Shown: positions 57,329 through 64,000 of the stretch, piece by piece
Position numbering within the stretch: position 1 is the stretch's first letter
Layout of the letters: each line of letters begins with the position of its first letter
Assembly: GCA_021234155.1 (NCBI GenBank)
Contig: JAJEKV010000027.1
Coordinates: 9,996,716 to 10,060,715 of the forward strand
DNA: 64,000 bases
Source of the DNA: Isoetes taiwanensis
Taxonomy: Eukaryota; Streptophyta; Lycopodiopsida; Isoetales; Isoetaceae
Direction: 5' to 3'
Program-made: the position numbers and the translations under genes
The notes under the pieces: generated by a model
The model's database searches: none
Told to the model about the DNA's origin: nothing
The model's input: the letters and a program-made list of their open reading frames with translations, nothing else

Positions 57329-57350
57329 AAAAAAAAAAAAAAAAAAAAAA
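57329..57350 (+). other. poly(A) tail of LINE-A
   Basis: A run of 22 A residues marks the 3' end of the outer LINE. Confidence 0.9.
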
Positions 57351-58110
57351 GTAAAAGGTGAAGCTTGTCATTTTCATGATTTTCTTAACATAATTAATCT
57401 ACTTGCAAGTACAAGCAACTCCAATTTCTATTATACGCGAAAATAGGCGTATGGCACTTATTCCAATGTGCAACTTCTAAACCTAATTGGGATTTATGTG
57501 GGAAGAGCAAAAAACATTTGATGAAATTTGTAAAGGAGACGAGAAGTCCAATGCATACCAAAGTTTGAAAAATTCCAATGCATTCCAAAGTTCGATAATC
57601 CATCTTTAATGAGGTGGTGGTGTTCAATAAGCCTGAGAAACATCAGAGTTCAATCGTCGTCATAGGATAGCATAGCTAGAATGAAGTATTACTTGCCATT
57701 TTCAAGTGTGTGAGATTCCAATTACCATACAATTTTATAAGAACACTCGAGAAAATTTCATAGCCTGCCATTCTTTCATTGCCATTCTTTCATTACTGAC
57801 AAACATCATCCATTCTTTACATCAATTCACAATGAGACAGATTATAGCCACTCTCAAATGATCAAGCCCTATGCATATGACATGCTGTGCTTTGGCTTGT
57901 TTATCTTGGCATAGATTTTCCATATTGACAAAATCATTTACCAAATCTCCATATCAACAAATTCATTTATCGAACCATAGGCCTGTCCTGGAGGCACTTA
58001 AAATGCAAAGACTCTATAGATCTATAGATAGATGAACCTGTAATCATAACGACAATCAAATTAGAGTAACTCTAAAAAATCTATAGAGATTTAACATGTT
58101 ACCTGTAGGA
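57351..58110. other. intergenic or 3' UTR of the ROCO gene
   Basis: No coding signal. AT-rich, with a short duplication CATTCTTTCATT(G/A)(C/T) at about 57,770. Confidence 0.4.
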
Positions 58111-61100
58111 TTAAGTAGATAGATACTGATTTTCTGTGCGTGTATAGCCCTTGCACTTTGAATGTCGGTCACAGAGATAGACAATACCAGATGGTGTGTG
58201 AACTCGGACAAGCCCAAACTCCTTCAAGCTCAAGCCAGGGGGTAATATGCGCTTCAAAAATTCATGAAGCAATGCAGGATCTGGTTTTGCATGCCAGTCA
58301 GTTCGCAATTCAGCTTCTAAACCAGTGGCAAATGCCTTGAGCACTTCTGGCCACAGTGCTTTCTGCAACATAGAATTCCCCATGGATGATGGCAACGGAA
58401 AAGAACAAGCGCCTGAACTTAACCCTACTGCTGCAGTTCGTGCGGCAAGGCTCAGAATTTTCAATGCAGGCATAAGAATTGGAGCTGCTCGGATTAGCCA
58501 CTCTCTCTCTAATGTCATTTTGAAACCTTCATGATCTCCCAAGGTAATATTATGTGCACCTCCTTGCCATTCACACATAAACTGCAGTCTACATGTTGTC
58601 TTGAACAATGAAGATAGCTTCTCCAGAAGACCATGTTGGTTGGTGAGATAAGGCAACCTTGGAAATGGTAGATCAACCATGCTCATCATTTGTAGTAGTT
58701 GCTCTGTCAATTTGGAATTCAAATCAGCTCCTGCTTTCTCAAATCTGTTCGCTTTACTTACTAGTTCTTTTAATAACATGTTTTGCTCTTCCATTCCAGC
58801 ATCAACTTTGCCAAATCCTGCATCTATTTTTTGTTCTATCTTGTCAAGCCCTACGAACTGACGAACCCATTTCCCTACATCAACAACTGGCAATGCTTCC
58901 ATAAGTCTATGTCTGATACTTCTTCTTTCACAAGTACTTGAGCACTCTGCTATGGCCATGTCGGTGTTGAGCCTGAAACTTTCAAGGTCAAATTCTTTCA
59001 TGAGCTTTTGTTCTGACTTCCAAAGATGCGCTCTAACTTCCAAGGGAGAAAGCAAATCTTCAACCTTGACAGAGTTCCCATTATTCCATCGATGCACATG
59101 ATTGAGACCATGTTCTTCCAATTCTGCTATGATCACACCCAAGAGCTCTGTACGGGCATTGCAAAGTTCCAAACTTCTTACTGCATCATTATCAATAACC
59201 TCTTCATGCAGTTTAACACTCGGGCAAATGCGCTCTCCATAGCAAAGATTGTGTATTTGGTTAACGACTTCCCCAAGGATAAAATCTTGTTGGCTGTCAT
59301 CTTTTCTTTCTTCTGAGACTTTAAACAGTATGTCTATCCACTGCATTTCTTTCCAACCCTCCTCTTTGCCTCCAATTTGCACAATTACTTGGATGCCACT
59401 TTGAACAAATCTTATCCATTTTGCTCCCATAGCGCAAGAAGCATGTGTAGATTGCAACTTCATAAATAACTGACGAGGAAGTTGGGTTGTCTGCTTATCT
59501 TGGCACTCAAACCTCCTTCCCCAAAACACACATGCTGAATCAGTAGCTTTACTAAGCCATTCTACTTCTGTGGTGGCGAGCATTGGATTAAAAAAGTTCT
59601 TGGGCACTCTGGTCAAATCTGCATCCCATTCTTGATCTTTAGGTGTGACAATGCCCTCAAGACGAAGACAATAAAGAAGATGGTATACTAACTTGGATGG
59701 CACTTTGAGTTCCTGTAGTAGCCTTGCAACAATGTCTTCTCGGATCATTGATGAGTCTTTCAAACAATGTAGAATACGAGCTAAAAATTCTGGGGCCAAG
59801 ATGACAATGTCGATGATGGGATGATATATTAGGTAGCCATTGAAATGCAGAAGCTGAAGTGCAGCTTTGATATTAGTTTCTGTAGCACAACTTTTCGCAC
59901 GGTAAATTGAAACAATATCACCAACGGAGGATGCTGGAAACATTCTACCATGTATTTCTGTGGGCAGAAAGCGCAGAAGGTCCATGCAAATCCTAGGAGT
60001 GAGAAAAGATTCACTCTGTAGTTCGTGAAACAAGCCTTTGATTCTCTCTCTTATTTTCTTTTCCACTTTGGATCTTTTATCTCCCACAAGTGCAAACAGG
60101 TTACTCTCTGTACCATTCCCAAAATCAATATCAGGTTGGAATTCCCTTATGATAAATTCTGTTCTATGCCAGGCTATTTCTCCCAAATTTGTACCATCAA
60201 CTGGAGGGAAGCATAAACAGATGATGACTTTTGGTCTAGGGCCATGGTAGCTGCTGGATGATTTGATTGATTTAAGCCAATAGCGCAGCTGCTTGTCAAT
60301 CTCATCCTGGCAATCATGCATTTGAGGAACGTTGCACACTACCAAGAACACACTCTGGCGAGGTGCACTTGAGAAGAAAGGAAAGTAACAGTCTGCCTCT
60401 TCGACCTCTGAAACAAGAAGATTTTGCAGGTTGCCCAAAGGAAGTGGAGTGAAGTTGAGATTCATACCTCTTTCTTTTAGTGGAGCACTGGATTTGGCAA
60501 ATGGATTGAGATGTTGGAGTGGATTTTGGTATAATATGCTTTTGACGATGCCTCGTTTGGCATCCGTTGCATTTCCGCATACAAAGAGCTTGCCAGTAGA
60601 TGGCTGCTGCCTCTCAAATCCCAAGAGATCCCCTCCCTTATTGCTGCATTACGTTTTATCAAAGAAGCACTTGTTCTGTCAAAGGCCACCCTACCAGAAT
60701 CGTCGCCTCTTATATAATCGTTTATGCGCCTTAGAGGACACCAGTAACAAGAATCTAGAGCAAGCAGGAGCTTTCTTCTGCCTCCTTCAAGATCTTCTTT
60801 TTTCAAAGAATAGCTTATTCTTGCCAAGCTTATTTCCCCATAAGTACAGCACCTGTAGCTTGCAGCCTGGCAATTGCAAAGAATCTGCAATAGTAGTTAG
60901 CACCTTCATTGTAGTTGGGATTAGGTACAAGCGACCAAATGGCAGTGTGGGCTGCGCAGAGAACTTAAAAGATATTCAGCTCCCTCGTCTCCAACCTTAT
61001 GGAGCCACATATTCTTGAGCATATTGTGAGGCCGTTGCAATGAATTCCTCAAGATTATTGCTCCTCCTACTTCTGACATTCTCTTATTCCGCTCAATATG

Positions 61101-62123
61101 CAATTCTTCCAACCCATTCATTGATTCTAAAATACATGCAATATGTATGGCTCCTTCATCTGTAATTTCGTTCCAACCTAGGTCAAGGATCTTCAGTGTA
61201 GAATTTGAAGTTTTTAGTGCCTCTGCGAGAGACTTGACTCCCTCGTCCCCAATGTGGCAAAGACTCAAGGACAATTTTTGCAAGCTTGAGTTGGGGTTTT
61301 GCAGTGCTCTTGCAAGATGCCGAAGCCCCTTGTCTGCAATCGTAGTATTTTTGAATGATAGCTCTTGCAGTCTGGTGCTGGGGCCTTGCAGAGCTTCCGA
61401 AAGGTACCCAATCCCTTTTTCCCCAATGACATCGAGACCACACCAAAATTCAAGGGTCTGCAGCTGGGAGCACCGAATGGCTTTTGCGAGACGCTTCAAT
61501 CCTCCTGTTGATGTGTATGTATTGACTAGTTCTAACGACTGCAATGAAGTGTGAGGCATTTCTAGAGTTTCTGCAATGTGCACTATCTGCTTCTTTTTCA
61601 ACGGCCATCCAACAGAAGAAAAGTGGTGCAACGTGGAGGATTGGCTTCTAAAACTTTCTACAACAGCTTGACGTACCTCTTCTTCTTCTTCTTCTTCCGG
61701 ACATGCCTCTTCTTGTTTAGGGGAGTAAGGGCTTCTTCTCAAATTCAGGGAAGTAAGTGCAATAGTAGGAGCACTGATCAATCCCCTGCATAAGTTTATG
61801 GTACCTCTGCAGTCATCAGTTCTTAAACTGAATTTTGATAGGCAGACATTAATACACAGCTCTAGCAATGTTTTTGAACATATGACAAACGATTCGTAGG
61901 TAGTTATTAGCAAATGATCTATTTTCAGATTGTATTGCTTACACAGAGGAATCAGAGAGTCCATTTCTTCACTATCAACACCATCAGTCCATCTCAGATT
62001 CACTTCATTCCAATGCGATTGCCTTGTGCGATGCACTGTCTCCCGAAATGTTTTTTCAGCAGTATAATGATAGGAAGGATATTCTGGCTTCTCCATGTTT
62101 ATGTTGAAACGGCTATTGAACAT
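58111..62123 (-). CDS. LRR-ROCO (Roc-COR) protein, TORNADO1-like; gene or young pseudogene
   Basis: Part 1 (62,123-60,929, ATG confirmed) has a 190-residue N-terminal region with a Glu run, then RNI-type leucine-rich repeats (SLQKLSLSLCHIGDEGVKSL; LKILDLGWNEITDEGAIHI). Splicing GTACCT (60,928) to TTGCAG (60,885) is in phase and continues with LQLPGCKLQVLYLWGNKLGK, one more LRR; this intron would be only 44 nt. Between 60,840 and 60,640 two frame changes are needed. Part 2 (about 60,643-58,111, 837+ codons) holds the Roc-like region (KLFVCGNATDAKRGIVKSIL, SVFLVVCNVPQ, RYWLKSI) and then a COR-like region of about 500 residues. Plant TORNADO1 has LRR then Roc-COR in this order. Walker A Gly and Ser/Thr are missing, so GTP binding is doubtful. 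Confidence 0.7.
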
Positions 62124-64000
62124 AAACTAGCTGAAGCAACCGGGCTTTGATTAGCTTGGTTGAACAGCAGCTTGCTTTATATTGCCCAACAGCTGGTGCT
62201 GGACCCACGCGCGTAAACCAAAGGAGCGTAAAACAGGTATTTTTTTTTTTGTTGTAGGTTTATGGCGGCGCCGCTTACAGCACTGCCACAAGTACATTTT
62301 TTGTTCAAGTCAAGAATTAACAGTTGTTCAATGCACTTTAATGCCTGAAAAAACAATGCCCCAAAATCAATCACTGATTGTGATCAAATACTTTGTTTCC
62401 AAAAATGGACCATTGAGGGATCAAACAACACATTCAGATGAATCATCACATTCAGATCACTGTCATCATTCAGACAACGTCATCAAACAGTACATTTAAA
62501 TCTTTTTATCATTTGCTACTTGATTCCTCCATTGCTATTAGCTCCATGTACCTTGCTTTCTCCATTGCCATTAGCTCCTGTTATAATAGATTAAATGTAT
62601 TAATCTACTGCATGCAAAAGCTTACAAAACATACATGCATTAAACATAAATGTATTAATCTACATGCATGCAAAAATATACAAAACTTACCTTATCGAAA
62701 TGCACAGGTTTACTCTAGCTGCAACACCTACTGCAGCTTAAACTTTAGACCACGAGGATCCATAACAGAATCAATAACTGCAACCTACTGCAACCTGATA
62801 ACCTGGTTTACCACTGCACCCCTGCAAAGAGCTAGAAATTTGAGGAAAGACGCAAGAAAGTCGAGAAATGAAGCAAGAAAGTCGAGGATGAAACTAATAC
62901 TTCAAGATCACCTACAAGAAACATAAACAGTTGTTAGAAACAAGCAAACATTGAAGGAAAGAATAGAAAGGAGGCATGCATGGCTGAAAACTTGCCTGCA
63001 GCAAACAAAACAGGCCTTAATCTTCAAAGAAAAGCTCCCTAACACTAAAAAACTCGATACAAGGCAAGCGCCCGATACATGGAGCTCGAAAAACTCGTCC
63101 GATGATGAAGCGCCTCAAGGGAATGGCGTAGTGCCATCGCTGAAGCTCTGGAGCTCCGCCATAGCCGAACAAGAAAGAAGGTAAAAAGAAAAGTGCCGAA
63201 AAAAAAAATTTAATATTTTTGCCAGGTGGCCGGAATTTTGGCTCCATAATATGTTTACGTTTAGGAGCCTGCCGGCCGTCAAGGTTTCCGGTCATAAACT
63301 GGCCACTCGCGGCGGCGCTGCCTGCCGGTTTACGACCGGAAACCTCGACGACCGGCAGGTTCCTAGGCACATAATCAATGATAAACTGTTTATGATAAAC
63401 TGGACCAGTGTGTGCCAAGTTTCTAGGAACAGTAGCATCCTACTGTTGAAATTAATTTCTGATAGAGAAAAAAATTTCCAGAAAGTTTTTCGGTCAAAAT
63501 CTGTGGGTTTCTTTATATTTTTCGGGGATGAAACCTAAATTTTTATATGCCCCTTCCACCTAACATAAATTATACAGGAAATATACTTGTTGGGTTTTTA
63601 GAGTTTGTCCCAGGACCACACGCTTATAATTGTTGATAAACTGTCTAAGATCCTTTTATCTTCTGCTTTCCAAGCAAATTCCACTTTTAACCTATTCCAA
63701 ATGTCGCAGTTGAAAATCATGCCACAATTTGGTTGAAAGGCATCCAACAACTCTCATACCATGATGTCTTTAATGGCCGATTCCCGTGAAGTTTATTTCT
63801 TAAGCGCTAAGAAGTAGCTAAGTCTGCATTGCTTCAATATCTCAGCCCAGACTCAGCATTGTAGGTCACATGCCGTGACAACTCAACTTTCATAACGGGG
63901 TTGAATTTTTTTTGGCTCAGCACAAGTTCAACAAGGAGTTAGCAACCCTTGATAAGGACTTTCAACACATGATAGTTGTTGATTAATCGTCGTCTTGCCC
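62124..64000. other. upstream region of the ROCO gene, no recognised gene
   Basis: Non-coding apart from short frames without domains. T9-11 and A runs occur at 62,240 and 63,203. The promoter of the ROCO gene should lie in the first few hundred bp, but I see no TATA box I would defend. Confidence 0.4.
63268..63359. repeat. 36-bp inverted repeat (hairpin)
   Basis: CCTGCCGGCCGTCAAGGTTT onward (63,268-63,303) is repeated inverted at 63,324-63,359 with about 4 mismatches in 36, across a 20-nt GC-rich loop. Weaker inverted similarity extends outward on both sides (TTTAGGAGCC against the complement of GGTTCCTAGG), so it may be the core of a small foldback element. Confidence 0.8.

Larger units (their letters stand above)
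25338..57350 (+). mobile_element. LINE-A: plant L1-type LINE, split by three nested insertions
   Basis: Removing the nested insertions leaves about 5.5 kb in order: ORF1 with a DUF4283-like domain (25,338-26,474 and 27,841-28,020), endonuclease (about 28,400-29,134), reverse transcriptase (50,337-51,990), linker (52,045-52,204), C-terminal zf-RVT-like domain (56,172-57,203) and a 22-nt poly(A) (57,329-57,350). At each of the three sites the protein reading resumes as expected for one element, apart from one small frame loss at the LINE-B site. In-frame stops and frameshifts in both ORFs show that it is old and dead. The 5' boundary is not determined. Confidence 0.85.

Noticed and set aside
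60431-61018. 195-codon plus-strand frame
   Set aside because: It is the antisense shadow of the ROCO gene, whose minus-strand frames contain recognisable LRR and Roc-COR motifs.
1-64000. CRISPR array, bacterial operons or tRNA/rRNA genes
   Set aside because: No direct-repeat/spacer pattern, no cloverleaf and no rRNA core sequence were seen; the DNA is eukaryotic.

Overview
This is intron-bearing, low-gene-density nuclear DNA of a land plant. The plant calls are an L1-type LINE with a DUF4283-like ORF1 and a zf-RVT-like C-terminus, an LTR with a primer-binding site matching plant initiator Met-tRNA, Helitrons, and a TORNADO1-like LRR-ROCO gene. A tyrosine-recombinase (DIRS-like) retrotransposon and a LINE with a coiled-coil/RRM-like ORF1 are unusual for flowering plants. 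I therefore lean towards a seed-free plant such as a fern, lycophyte or bryophyte; this is inference.

Layout. 1-7.1 kb: a foldback-type element with long inverted arms (about 1.09-4.14 kb) and two GA-rich repeats. 7.15-8.1 kb: a LINE 3' fragment on the minus strand. 8.13-13.19 kb: a DIRS-like retroelement (zinc-knuckle gag, YVDD reverse transcriptase, RNase H, R-H-R-Y tyrosine recombinase, 44-bp direct repeat). 15.35-18.29 kb: PBS plus LTR of a minus-strand LTR element, split by a MITE. 18.38-21.06 kb: a minus-strand Helitron. 21.4-22.9 kb: a decayed DUF7869-like transposase gene. 23.47-24.25 kb: a solo LTR with a GTTGG duplication.

25.3-57.35 kb is one plant L1 LINE (LINE-A) taken apart by nested insertions. 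A 1.36-kb ORF1-only retrocopy sits in its ORF1 (perfect 10-bp TSD). A 21.2-kb TIR element sits between its endonuclease and reverse transcriptase (29,138-50,333, CAG duplication, removal restores the frame). A second LINE (LINE-B, 52.2-56.2 kb) sits in its ORF2. The giant element holds two unrelated DDE-transposase-like genes, a RING-like gene, a short protein with a histone-H3-like N-terminus and a small acidic protein. It also contains a MITE and two head-to-tail Helitrons with no spacer between them.

58.1-62.1 kb holds the only likely host gene: a minus-strand LRR plus ROCO (Roc-COR) protein with a degenerate P-loop and frame breaks or small introns. The last 1.9 kb is non-coding apart from a strong hairpin. 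The window is mostly a layered record of transposition; the 21-kb multi-gene element is the best candidate for something undescribed.
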